From: Betaproteobacteria bacterium
Lineage (GTDB): Bacteria > Pseudomonadota > Gammaproteobacteria > Burkholderiales > SG8-39
Direction of reading: 5' to 3'
DNA length: 5,432 bases
NCBI GenBank assembly: GCA_005884335.1
Contig: VBCJ01000054.1
Coordinates: forward strand, 1-5,432
A program made the position numbers and the translations under genes. Below, in pieces: positions 1-5,298 of this stretch (positions are counted from its first letter, which is position 1; each line of letters opens with the position of its first letter). A model generated the notes under the pieces. It was not told the DNA's origin. It saw only the letters and a program-made list of their open reading frames with translations, and made no database searches.

Positions 1-288
1 GAGCAGCGTCTCGAGCCGCTGAACCTGGCCTTCGGTCATCGTCGCACGGCCCGGAATCGAGACGTCCCCGCCCAGATCGAACAAATCGTGCTGGATGTTC
101 TCGAGGACCGCGCGTATTTTTTCGGGAATCTGCTCGGCGAGCAGCACGCCGACCGCAGAATTGAGCTCGTCGATCTCTCCGAGCGCGACGACGCGCGGGC
201 TGTCCTTGCGCGTCCGCGAACCGTCGCCGAGGCCCGTTTCGCCGGAATCGCCGGTACGGGTATAGATCTTGGAGAGGCGGTGGCCCAT
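1..288 (-). CDS. ATP:cob(I)alamin adenosyltransferase, PduO type (N-terminal part)
   Basis: This enzyme family transfers the 5'-deoxyadenosyl group of ATP to cob(I)alamin, making coenzyme B12 in the cytoplasm. Only the first 96 residues are present; the gene leaves the window at its left edge with an open frame. The start is MGHRLSKIYTRTGDSGETGL, the conserved PduO/MmaB opening whose TRTGD-G-TGL segment is the ATP-binding loop. It continues with GDGSR (21-25), KDSPRV (28-33), ELNSAVG (41-47) and a DLFDLGGDVS segment (68-77) typical of the family. The ATG at 286-288 is the standard start for this family, although no strong ribosome site precedes it. It lies 62 nt downstream of bufD on the same strand, so read-through is possible, but no functional link to metal handling is evident. 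Family identity is near certain from the motifs. Confidence 0.93.
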   Translation of the reverse strand, partial: MGHRLSKIYTRTGDSGETGLGDGSRTRKDSPRVVALGEIDELNSAVGVLLAEQIPEKIRAVLENIQHDLFDLGGDVSIPGRATMTEGQVQRLETLL

Positions 289-350
289 GAGCTGGGGTTC
301 GGAAAGCCGAAATGTAACACGCGGTCCTTCGGTCCGCTGCCTTGCGCGCT

Positions 351-824
351 TCAACGCTCGGTCGGCATGCTGAAGCGCATTCGCACCAGGTGGTCGAGCG
401 ACAACTTTCCGGGCCCGCGGCAAAGCAGGACGAAGAGCATCGCCGCCCACTGGATGTGAGTCGGCCACGCCTGCGGATAGACGAGCACCTCGATCACTGC
501 GGTCATGCCGAGCAGGACGAACGACGCAGCCCGCGTGGCGAGCCCCAGCACGAGCAGCACCGGCGTCGTGAGCTCGATCGAGACCGCCATATACGCGGCA
601 AGCTCCGGCGGTAGGAGCGGTACCTTGTATTCTTCGACGAAGAGCTCGACGGCCGTATTCCAGTTCGCGAGCTTGGTCATGGCCGAATTCCAGAACACCG
701 TAGCCACGGCAAGCCGCAGCGGAACGGCGAGCAGCCAGTAAGGAACGGAATCGAGCCAGCGAAGCGCGTGTCCGATCGGAGCCAGTACGCGCTGTTCGCT
801 CGAAGCAGAAGTGAGAGTTGTCAT
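351..824 (-). CDS. bufD: DoxX family membrane protein, bufferin cassette (BufD)
   Basis: A 157-residue inner-membrane protein of the DoxX family, last gene of the buf operon. Four hydrophobic segments are visible at about residues 28-46, 76-95, 98-116 and 124-136. Typical DoxX signatures are the FWNSAMTKLANW stretch (44-55), EYKVPLLPP (65-73) and ELTTPVLLVLGLATR (84-98). The frame extends upstream by 51 codons, but that part lies inside bufC and is arginine-rich, so I chose the ATG at 822-824. It shares ATGA with the bufC stop, which implies translational coupling. In related cassettes (also called gigPABT in Cupriavidus) a DoxX protein regularly closes the operon. Its biochemical role is not settled; a part in electron transfer or redox supply to the periplasm has been suggested for DoxX proteins. 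Family call is firm, function is inferred. Confidence 0.9.
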   Translation of the reverse strand: MTTLTSASSEQRVLAPIGHALRWLDSVPYWLLAVPLRLAVATVFWNSAMTKLANWNTAVELFVEEYKVPLLPPELAAYMAVSIELTTPVLLVLGLATRAASFVLLGMTAVIEVLVYPQAWPTHIQWAAMLFVLLCRGPGKLSLDHLVRMRFSMPTER

Positions 825-1618
825 GGGAAATTCCCGGATGTGTCGTTCAAACTGAAATCGATGAAACGGCCGGCCGCGAGGTGGTCGGCGAGCAGCGCCG
901 ACGCCTCGGTATTCGGCGCTTCGTCGAGGGCGGCGGCGAGCGGCCAGCCAGCGAAAAGTGCGGCGCTGATTCGCCACGCGGATTCGCTCATGCGGCGGAC
1001 CTCGACGCCGGTTGCAAGGCGCTGCACCAGCAGCAGCGCCGGGCCCGCGCCGGGATCGATCGCGGAAAGCGCGTCGTCATCCTCCTCTAGCACCGCGCGC
1101 CAGATGAGGTCCGCGGGGTGATCCACGCGGAGGAAGCTCACCGACGGGTGCGGCACAAAACTCACGCGTGCTCTCTCGGCCTCCGCGAGCGCCGCAAGGC
1201 GACGGGGATCGAGCGGCTCCACGTCGGGGGCATGGAGGACGCGGTTCACCGCCCATTCGAGCCGTGTCACTTCGGGCAGGTAGGCGAGCGACGCGGCAGG
1301 CTCGAAATCGGACAGGAAATCGGCGAACTTCTCTCCGTAATCGTCGAGACACGCGCTCTTTGGCGGGTGCGCCTCGATGAAAATGCGCGCCGCGCCTTCG
1401 AAGAACTCGGCGGCCACGAGGCGATGCACGGCAGGATACGACAGGCGCAGCGCCTTCGTGAGCACGCTCGCAAAGGTGCTACGGTATACGTCGAGCCGCT
1501 CGGCCGGGCTCATGCCTGCGTCGACGACGTGCGCGGAGATCCCGCGGTCGTCGTGGACGACGAGACTCGCGCGCATCGCGCACTGGAGCTCAAGCAGCGA
1601 GGGCGTGGCCGTTTTCAC
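821..1618 (-). CDS. bufC: BufC-type MNIO partner protein (DUF2063)
   Basis: A 265-residue cytoplasmic protein of the HvfC/BufC (DUF2063) family, the usual partner of a DUF692 oxidase; partners of this kind are thought to present the precursor peptide to the enzyme. The N-terminal domain shows SLLELQ (7-12), then SPAERLDVYRSTF (37-49) and LRLSYPAVHRLV (58-69), matching the family's ERL-VYR and YPAV-RLV pattern. YLPEVTRLEWA (113-123) is also characteristic. The C-terminal part ends with a second helical domain (RRMSESAWRISAALFAGWPL, 208-227). The start is GTG at 1616-1618: it keeps the conserved SLLELQ segment and is preceded by a purine-rich GAGGCGGAAA, whereas the next ATG (residue 15) would delete it. 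The gene overlaps the end of bufB by 29 nt and the start of bufD by 4 nt. Older annotations call this family putative DNA-binding; I see no direct support for that here. Confidence 0.9.
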   Translation of the reverse strand: MKTATPSLLELQCAMRASLVVHDDRGISAHVVDAGMSPAERLDVYRSTFASVLTKALRLSYPAVHRLVAAEFFEGAARIFIEAHPPKSACLDDYGEKFADFLSDFEPAASLAYLPEVTRLEWAVNRVLHAPDVEPLDPRRLAALAEAERARVSFVPHPSVSFLRVDHPADLIWRAVLEEDDDALSAIDPGAGPALLLVQRLATGVEVRRMSESAWRISAALFAGWPLAAALDEAPNTEASALLADHLAAGRFIDFSLNDTSGNFP

Positions 1619-2477
1619 TTTCCGCCTCGTCGATCAGCGCGGCGGCATGAGCCGCCTCCTCGAGCAGCACCGCCATGGGCGGCACGTCGGTGTCCCATTC
1701 GATCAGCGTCGGCACCCGGCCGAAGAGCGCGAGCGCCTCGGCATAGAGCGCCCACACTTCCGGTGCGACGCGCGAGCCGTGATCGTCGATGAGCAGCGTT
1801 CGGGCGTCGTCGAGCCGCCGGAGGGAATGACCGGCGAGGTGGATCTCGCCCACTGCTTCGGGAGGCAGCGCTGCGAGATACGCCGAAGCCCGCCAGCCGT
1901 GGTTGCACGCGCTGACGTAAATGTTGTTCACATCGCACAGAATGCCGCAGCCGGTTCGCTTTGCGACTTGAGCAAGGAATTCCCATTCCGGGATGATCGA
2001 GTGCCGGAACTGCAGATACGTGGACGGATTCTCGACGAGGATCCGGCGGTTCAAATGATCCTGAACCTGCGCGACGTTCCGGCAGACGATCCCGAGCGCC
2101 TCTTCGGTCAGAGGCAGCGGCAGGAGATCGGCGAGGTAGTTCCCGGCCGCGACGCTGAAGGAAAGATGCTCGGAGACGAGCCCGGGCTCGGCCCGCTTGA
2201 CGAGCTCCCGCACCCGCGCGAGGTGCGCCGGGTCCAGCCCCTCCGCGCTTCCGAGCGACAGGCCCGTGCCGTGAAGCGACACGGGGTAGTCGCGGCGGAT
2301 CGCGTCGAGACAAGCCGGCGCGCTTCCTCCGCCCAGGTAGTTCTCGGTGTGCACCTCGAACCACGCCGCGGCGGGACGCGCTTCGAGGACTTCCTGATGG
2401 TGGCGAAAGCGCAACCCGACCCCGGCCTTGGCCGGGATCGAGTCGCGTGTTCGCAGCGGAGGGGCGTGCGAATCCAA
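1590..2477 (-). CDS. bufB: BufB-type multinuclear non-heme iron oxidase (MNIO, DUF692)
   Basis: A 295-residue TIM-barrel enzyme of the DUF692/MNIO family, which includes MbnB of methanobactin synthesis. Such enzymes use two or three iron ions and O2 to oxidise cysteines of a precursor peptide; BufB homologues are reported to form thiooxazole rings on bufferin. Family motifs appear in order: AGVGLRFRHH (18-27), WFEVHTENY (39-47), SLHGTGLSLGS (67-77), VSEHLSF (101-107), LVENPST (147-153), CDVNNIYVSACNHG (181-194), GEIHLAGHS (210-218), DDHGSRV (231-237) and IEWDTD (259-264). The likely metal ligands are the His, Glu, Asp and Asn residues in these motifs, including H69, E103, E149, N185, H213 and E260; the exact assignment is inference. 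The start is TTG at 2475-2477, with GGGAG six bases upstream; no ATG or GTG precedes the conserved AGVGLRF. The gene begins 13 nt after bufA. Length and motifs look complete and active. Confidence 0.93.
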   Translation of the reverse strand: MDSHAPPLRTRDSIPAKAGVGLRFRHHQEVLEARPAAAWFEVHTENYLGGGSAPACLDAIRRDYPVSLHGTGLSLGSAEGLDPAHLARVRELVKRAEPGLVSEHLSFSVAAGNYLADLLPLPLTEEALGIVCRNVAQVQDHLNRRILVENPSTYLQFRHSIIPEWEFLAQVAKRTGCGILCDVNNIYVSACNHGWRASAYLAALPPEAVGEIHLAGHSLRRLDDARTLLIDDHGSRVAPEVWALYAEALALFGRVPTLIEWDTDVPPMAVLLEEAAHAAALIDEAESENGHALAA

Positions 2478-2490
2478 AGCTCGCTCCCGA

Positions 2491-2811
2491 TCAGGAGGCC
2501 GTCGTCTTGCCGCCCTGGATCTTGGAGCAGTCGCCCGCGGGAAGCAGTACGAAGGACTTCGTATCGCGCGCCTTCGTCGCCTGCCCGGCGCAGGAATGCG
2601 CGCCTTCGGCGCAGTCGTTCTTCGCCGCCGCGTTGATGCCGTAGCATTTCTCGAGCTTGCCCTTCTCCATCCTCGCCATGTTGTCCTTCACCACCTGCGG
2701 CATCTTGCTCATGTCCATCTTGCCCTGCGCCTGCCCGGGCGACGCCTGAATCGCCAGGGCAAGCCCCACTGCGGTTGATAAGGTCGAAGCAGCCAGTACG
2801 TATCGGTTCAT
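2491..2811 (-). CDS. bufA: Bufferin-type metallophore precursor (BufA, DUF2282)
   Basis: A 106-residue precursor of a ribosomally made, post-translationally modified periplasmic metallophore. The N-terminus is a classical Sec signal peptide: a short basic start (MNRY), a hydrophobic core to about residue 23, and a probable cut after A28 (PGQA/QG). The mature part holds four cysteines, C56, C67, C74 and C95, in the DUF2282 context EKCYG, KNDCAEGAHSCAGQ and PAGDC. In characterised bufferins some cysteines are oxidised to heterocycles by BufB and the product binds copper. Between signal peptide and first cysteine lies a 22-residue stretch with five methionines (32, 34, 37, 45, 48). An AAAGAGG ribosome site (2819-2825) lies seven bases before the ATG. 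It is the first gene of the buf operon, behind a predicted ECF-type promoter. DUF2282 bufferins are split into subfamilies; I do not assign a number. Confidence 0.92.
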   Translation of the reverse strand: MNRYVLAASTLSTAVGLALAIQASPGQAQGKMDMSKMPQVVKDNMARMEKGKLEKCYGINAAAKNDCAEGAHSCAGQATKARDTKSFVLLPAGDCSKIQGGKTTAS

Positions 2812-2833
2812 AATTGGACCTCTTTGATTTGAG

Positions 2834-2851
2834 GGTCTCGGAATCGAGACC
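2834..2851 (-). other. Perfect hairpin in the bufA leader
   Basis: GGTCTCG-GAAT-CGAGACC forms a perfect 7-bp stem with a 4-nt loop. If transcription starts 5-10 bases after the predicted -10 element, this hairpin would lie at or within a few bases of the mRNA 5' end, some 22 nt before the ribosome site of bufA. A 5'-terminal stem often protects mRNA from decay, and as an inverted repeat it could also be a protein-binding site. No U-tract follows, so it is not an intrinsic terminator. The structure is directly visible; its function is inference. Confidence 0.45.
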
Positions 2852-2862
2852 GCGACAGCAAA

Positions 2863-2888
2863 TTCGCTTCAAACGGACAAAAGGTTAC
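2863..2888 (-). promoter_or_regulatory. Predicted ECF (SigF-type) promoter of the buf operon
   Basis: Read on the minus strand, GTAACC (2888 down to 2883) is followed by exactly 16 bases and then CGAA (2866 down to 2863). From memory, GTAACC-N16-CGAA is the promoter pattern of Caulobacter SigF, an ECF sigma factor paired with the DUF1109 protein NrsF, which controls bufferin genes there. The position is right: it is about 50 bases upstream of the bufA ATG. A sigma/anti-sigma pair of the same type is encoded 0.5 kb away. I saw no second GTAACC/CGAA pair at this spacing in front of the plus-strand genes. Confidence 0.7.
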
Positions 2889-2920
2889 ACGCAAGGTAAT
2901 CTGTTCGCATAACGCAGCCA

Positions 2921-2927
2921 AAGGAGG
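2921..2927 (+). promoter_or_regulatory. Strong ribosome binding site of the second DoxX-like gene
   Basis: AAGGAGG lies four bases before the ATG at 2932. It is the best Shine-Dalgarno match in the window and fixes the start of this gene. A weak sigma70-like pair, CGGACA (2874-2879) and TAATCT (2897-2902) with 17-nt spacing, is the only plus-strand promoter candidate I see upstream; it is poor and I do not list it separately. Confidence 0.8.
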
Positions 2928-2931
2928 AGTC

Positions 2932-3327
2932 ATGGACCGAGTTCGCCTGCCGCTCTTTCTGCTCCGCATCGGCGTCTTCATCGTCATGTTGATGTGGACG
3001 CTCGACAAGTTCGTCCGCCCGGGACACGCCGCCGGGATATTCAAGAAGTTCTACGGCATCGACGGGTTTTCCCCGACCGTGTTCTACGTGATCGGCGCCC
3101 TTGAGCTGCTGTTGCTGGTCGGTTTCGTCACGGGGACCGCCAAGCGCTACACCTACGGCCTGGTGCTGCTCCTTCATGCAATCTCGACGCTTTCCTCCTA
3201 CCAGCAATATCTGGCGCCGTTCGACAATCTGCTTTTCTTCGCCGCGTGGCCGATGCTGGCCGCATGCGTCACGCTTTACATGCTTCGGGATCTGGATACG
3301 CTCTGGGCCATGCAGAAAACGCCATAA
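2932..3327 (+). CDS. DoxX-like four-helix membrane protein
   Basis: A 131-residue integral membrane protein with four hydrophobic segments at about residues 7-25, 48-66, 73-90 and 100-117, the architecture of the DoxX-like superfamily. Notable polar features are WTLDKFVRPGHAAGIFKKFYGI (22-43, between helices 1 and 2), GTAKRYTYG (68-76), a buried histidine in LLLHAISTLSSYQQYL (79-94) and FFAAWPMLAAC (102-112). It is clearly different in sequence from BufD. It is transcribed divergently from bufA and ends 33 nt before the sigma factor gene with no terminator between, so it is probably the first gene of the regulatory operon. I do not know its biochemical function. Its position suggests a membrane redox or quinone-linked role in the same stress response, but this is inference from context only. 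Confidence 0.82.
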   Translation: MDRVRLPLFLLRIGVFIVMLMWTLDKFVRPGHAAGIFKKFYGIDGFSPTVFYVIGALELLLLVGFVTGTAKRYTYGLVLLLHAISTLSSYQQYLAPFDNLLFFAAWPMLAACVTLYMLRDLDTLWAMQKTP

Positions 3328-3360
3328 TCCTTCGCTTTGTAGCCGGTCGCCCAAGTCTCG

Positions 3361-4017
3361 ATGTCCTCAAGCTCTCACGATCGCGGTCCGGACCTCACTC
3401 TCGTCGCGGGCGCTGCGCTTTCGTCGGCCTCGGATTCACGACCGGGGTCTGAGAGACCCGTGGCGCGCGAGCTCGACTGGTCCATCTACATGGCTCGCGC
3501 GCAGGCCGGCGACCGGGATGCCTACAGGCGCCTGCTCGAGGACGTCGCGCCGTATCTTCGTTCGATCGCGGCGCGGCACTTTCGGAATTCGGGGGACATC
3601 GAAGATGCGGTTCAGGAAGTGCTGCTCACGGTGCACGCCGTGCGGCACACCTACGATCCGGCACGGCCGTTCGGTCCTTGGCTCGTCGCGATCGCCAATC
3701 GCCGCGTCGTCGACGGGCTTCGACGCCAGGGGCGTTCCAGGGCGCGCGAAGTCGCCCTCGAGACCGAGCATGAAACCTTTGCAGCGCCTGAAGCGAACTA
3801 CCATGAGGCGGCTTCGGAAGCGCGCGCGCTGCGGGAAGCGGTGGAGAGCCTGCCCCCCGGGCAACGCGATGCCATCCGGATGCTGAAGCTCCAGGAGATG
3901 TCGCTGAAGGAAGCCGCGGCAGTGAGCGGGATGACGGTCGCCGCGCTGAAAGTGGCGACCCATCGCGCGGTGAAGAGCTTGCGGAAGGTGCTCGGAAGAC
4001 AGGACCGAAGAACGTGA
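3361..4017 (+). CDS. ECF sigma factor, SigF/ECF16-like, paired with a DUF1109 anti-sigma
   Basis: An RNA polymerase sigma factor of the extracytoplasmic-function group, 218 residues. Region 2 covers about residues 46-124, with DAYRRLLEDVAPYLRSIA (53-70), the core-binding segment DIEDAVQEVLLTVH (79-92) and the -10 recognition stretch RPFGPWLVAIANRRVVDGLR (102-121). Region 4 covers about 153-210, with LPPGQRDAIRML (164-175) and a helix-turn-helix SLKEAAAVSGMTVAALKVATHRAVKSLR (181-208) that would read the -35 element. The first 40 residues are Ser/Arg-rich and precede region 2. No good ribosome site precedes the ATG at 3361, so a shorter protein from GTG at 3460 (residue 34) is possible. The gene overlaps the next by GTGA, as expected for a sigma/anti-sigma pair. 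The likely target is the bufA promoter 0.5 kb upstream. Membership of the DUF1109-linked ECF group is inferred mainly from the neighbour. Confidence 0.93.
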   Translation: MSSSSHDRGPDLTLVAGAALSSASDSRPGSERPVARELDWSIYMARAQAGDRDAYRRLLEDVAPYLRSIAARHFRNSGDIEDAVQEVLLTVHAVRHTYDPARPFGPWLVAIANRRVVDGLRRQGRSRAREVALETEHETFAAPEANYHEAASEARALREAVESLPPGQRDAIRMLKLQEMSLKEAAAVSGMTVAALKVATHRAVKSLRKVLGRQDRRT

Positions 4018-4673
4018 TCACCACGCCCGATCTCATCGAGTCGCTTGTCGCTAACGCGGCGCCCGTGCGCAGGCTGCGGCCGCCCGTCGCGCGCGCGGTG
4101 GGCTGGCTGTTGTTCGCGGCGCTGATGCTCGCGCTCCTCGCTGTGAGTCACGAAGTGCGGCCGGATCTCGCGCTGCGTCTGCGGCAGCCGGAGTTCGTGA
4201 TCGGCATCGCCGCGTCGCTCGCGACCGGTGTGCTCGCCGCGATTGCGTCGTTCCTCCTGAGCATCCCCGACCGTTCTCGGGCATGGCTGCTTCTACCGCT
4301 GCCAGCGCTCTTCGTGTGGGTATCGACCATAGGCTATGGGTGTCTGATCAACTGGGTGAGCCTTCAGCCGGGGAGTCTTCCCTTCGGCAACGAGGCCGGG
4401 TGCTTCGCGCTGCTTGTCCTGACCGGAGTGCCGCTCTCTCTCGCCATGCTCATCATGCTGCGTCACGCGGCGCTGCTTGCACCGACGCGGGTCGCGATTT
4501 CGGGCAGCCTCGCGGTGGCCGCCGTGACTGCGACAGCCCTGTCGATTTTTCACGAGCATGACGCGAGCGCAATCATCTTGATCTGGAACTTCGGCACCGC
4601 GGTGCTGCTCGTAGCGCTCGGCGGTGCGTTCGGCCGCAGGATGTTCTCGTGGGTAGCTTATGCCGGAAAGTGA
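4014..4673 (+). CDS. nrsF: NrsF family (DUF1109) membrane anti-sigma factor
   Basis: A 219-residue inner-membrane protein that should hold the upstream ECF sigma factor inactive until a signal is sensed. The short cytoplasmic N-terminus (LIESLVANAAPVRRLRPP, 7-24) matches the start of DUF1109 proteins and precedes six hydrophobic segments at about 27-44, 61-82, 89-108, 128-148, 157-177 and 186-205. The WVSTIGYGC segment (102-110), GSLPFGNEAGCF (120-131) and the end GGAFGRRMFSW (203-213) are family features. Cysteines are C110 and C130 only. In the loop before the last helix, where homologues usually have a cysteine in an HC-x-x-D-S-like motif, this protein reads FHEHDAS (179-185). The start is GTG at 4014-4016, overlapping the sigma factor stop by four bases, with AGGA nine bases upstream. 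The next gene begins directly after its stop codon. Confidence 0.9.
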   Translation: MITTPDLIESLVANAAPVRRLRPPVARAVGWLLFAALMLALLAVSHEVRPDLALRLRQPEFVIGIAASLATGVLAAIASFLLSIPDRSRAWLLLPLPALFVWVSTIGYGCLINWVSLQPGSLPFGNEAGCFALLVLTGVPLSLAMLIMLRHAALLAPTRVAISGSLAVAAVTATALSIFHEHDASAIILIWNFGTAVLLVALGGAFGRRMFSWVAYAGK

Positions 4674-5072
4674 ATGAAAATCCATCTGGAGAAAATCGGC
4701 AGCCTGGGAGCAGTGATCGCCGCTGCCGCCTGTCCGATATGCTTTCCGAAACTGGCGCTCCTCGGCGCGCTCTTCGGCTTGGGCGCGCTCGGCGCGTACG
4801 AGTCGCAACTTTTCATCGCCGCTCAGGTACTGATTGCGGTCGCCGTGCTGGGCCACGTGCTCGCGTACTTTCAACACCGCAAGGGCTGGCTGCTCGGGCT
4901 CGCGATCTTGAGCGGCGTAGCGGTATTCGGCGGACTGTACTTCCTGCGCTCCGAAGCGTTGATCTACGCGGGGTTCGCCGGGCTGGTCGCGACGAGCGCC
5001 ACGGACTACTGGGCACGCTTTCACGGGACGCCGGCATCTTCCCGTCAGACCCCTCCTGCGAAAGGCGGATAG
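4674..5072 (+). CDS. MerC-like membrane protein (putative mercury/metal transport)
   Basis: A 132-residue membrane protein resembling MerC, the mercuric-ion uptake protein of some mer operons. The opening LEKIGSLGAVIAAAACPICF (5-24) matches the MerC pattern KIG-x-x-G-(hydrophobic)-C-x-x-CFP, with the metal-binding cysteine pair C20/C23 inside the first membrane segment. Further hydrophobic segments lie at about 26-41, 46-65, 72-90 and 97-111, with ALFGLGAL (32-39) and a late ATDYW (109-113) as in MerC. The C-terminal tail has no cysteines, unlike Tn21 MerC. It begins directly after the nrsF stop codon, with GGAAAG as ribosome site inside the end of nrsF, so it is almost certainly co-translated. 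No merA, merR, merT or merP is present in the window, so mercury as the true substrate is uncertain; another thiophilic metal or a sensory role is possible. Confidence 0.78.
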   Translation: MKIHLEKIGSLGAVIAAAACPICFPKLALLGALFGLGALGAYESQLFIAAQVLIAVAVLGHVLAYFQHRKGWLLGLAILSGVAVFGGLYFLRSEALIYAGFAGLVATSATDYWARFHGTPASSRQTPPAKGG

Positions 5073-5095
5073 AACGAGTGGTATCGGGACCGATA

Positions 5096-5287
5096 ATGGA
5101 GTCGGTGATAACCTGCCCGAAGTGCGGCCATCGGAAACGCGAGAAAATGCCGACGGATACGTGCTGGTTTTTCTACGAGTGCGCGGGCTGCGGCGCGCTC
5201 CTGCGCCCGAAGGCGGGTGACTGCTGCGTATTCTGCTCCTACGGGTCGGCGAAGTGCCCGCCGATGCAATCCTCCGGGGTCACATAG
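5096..5287 (+). CDS. Small cysteine-rich GDCCVxC-motif protein
   Basis: A 63-residue protein with nine cysteines: C7, C10, C23, C29, C32, C43, C44, C47 and C54. The CPKC and CAGC pairs look like a zinc-ribbon. The segment KAGDCCVFCSYGSAKCPP (39-56) is the signature of the GDCCVxC family, in which some members carry selenocysteine at a motif cysteine; here all codons are cysteine. Members are often found beside MerC/MerT-like genes, as here, suggesting binding or transfer of a thiophilic metal in the cytoplasm; function is not established. No signal peptide or membrane segment is visible. I chose ATG 5096 because it gives the compact family length. GTG at 5078 is an alternative, with AAAGGCGG (5061-5068) well placed before it, and would add six residues. 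The same frame stays open far upstream, but that part overlaps merC-like coding sequence and is not real. Confidence 0.82.
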   Translation: MESVITCPKCGHRKREKMPTDTCWFFYECAGCGALLRPKAGDCCVFCSYGSAKCPPMQSSGVT

Positions 5288-5298
5288 AGGAGAAGCTC

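Noticed and set aside
298..311. 5-bp inverted repeat TTCGG-AAAG-CCGAA just upstream of the adenosyltransferase start
   Set aside because: Such short stems are expected by chance. A B12 riboswitch would need a far longer conserved leader, and the 62-nt gap cannot hold one.
321..337. Possible terminator GCGG-t-CC-TTC-GG-t-CCGC after bufD
   Set aside because: The stem has an internal T-T mismatch and there is no T-tract on either strand; it is also just a near-tandem repeat of cggtcctt. Not enough to call a terminator.
88..459. Plus-strand frame across the adenosyltransferase start and the gap before bufD
   Set aside because: It overlaps the clear PduO-type gene on the minus strand and has no recognisable motif.
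825..977. N-terminal extension of BufD by 51 residues
   Set aside because: It lies wholly within bufC in another frame, is Arg-rich, and the ATG at 824 has the coupled ATGA arrangement.
1377..2636. Long plus-strand open frame of about 419 codons opposite bufB and bufC
   Set aside because: Its translation is rich in Arg, Ser, Ala and Pro with no family motifs, while the opposite strand encodes well-conserved BufB and BufC. It is a by-product of high GC content.
2896..2921. Second SigF-like promoter on the plus strand (GTAATC-N16-CCAA) before the DoxX-like gene
   Set aside because: Both elements deviate from the pattern and the start site would fall at the ribosome site or start codon, leaving no proper leader.
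2869..3354. Minus-strand frame opposite the DoxX-like gene
   Set aside because: Gln/Glu/Arg-rich translation without motifs, antisense to a well-supported four-helix membrane protein with a strong ribosome site.
4649..5095. Upstream extension of the GDCCVxC protein frame to 4649
   Set aside because: It runs in another frame through the MerC-like gene and is Arg/Ser-rich; the family is about 60-70 residues long.
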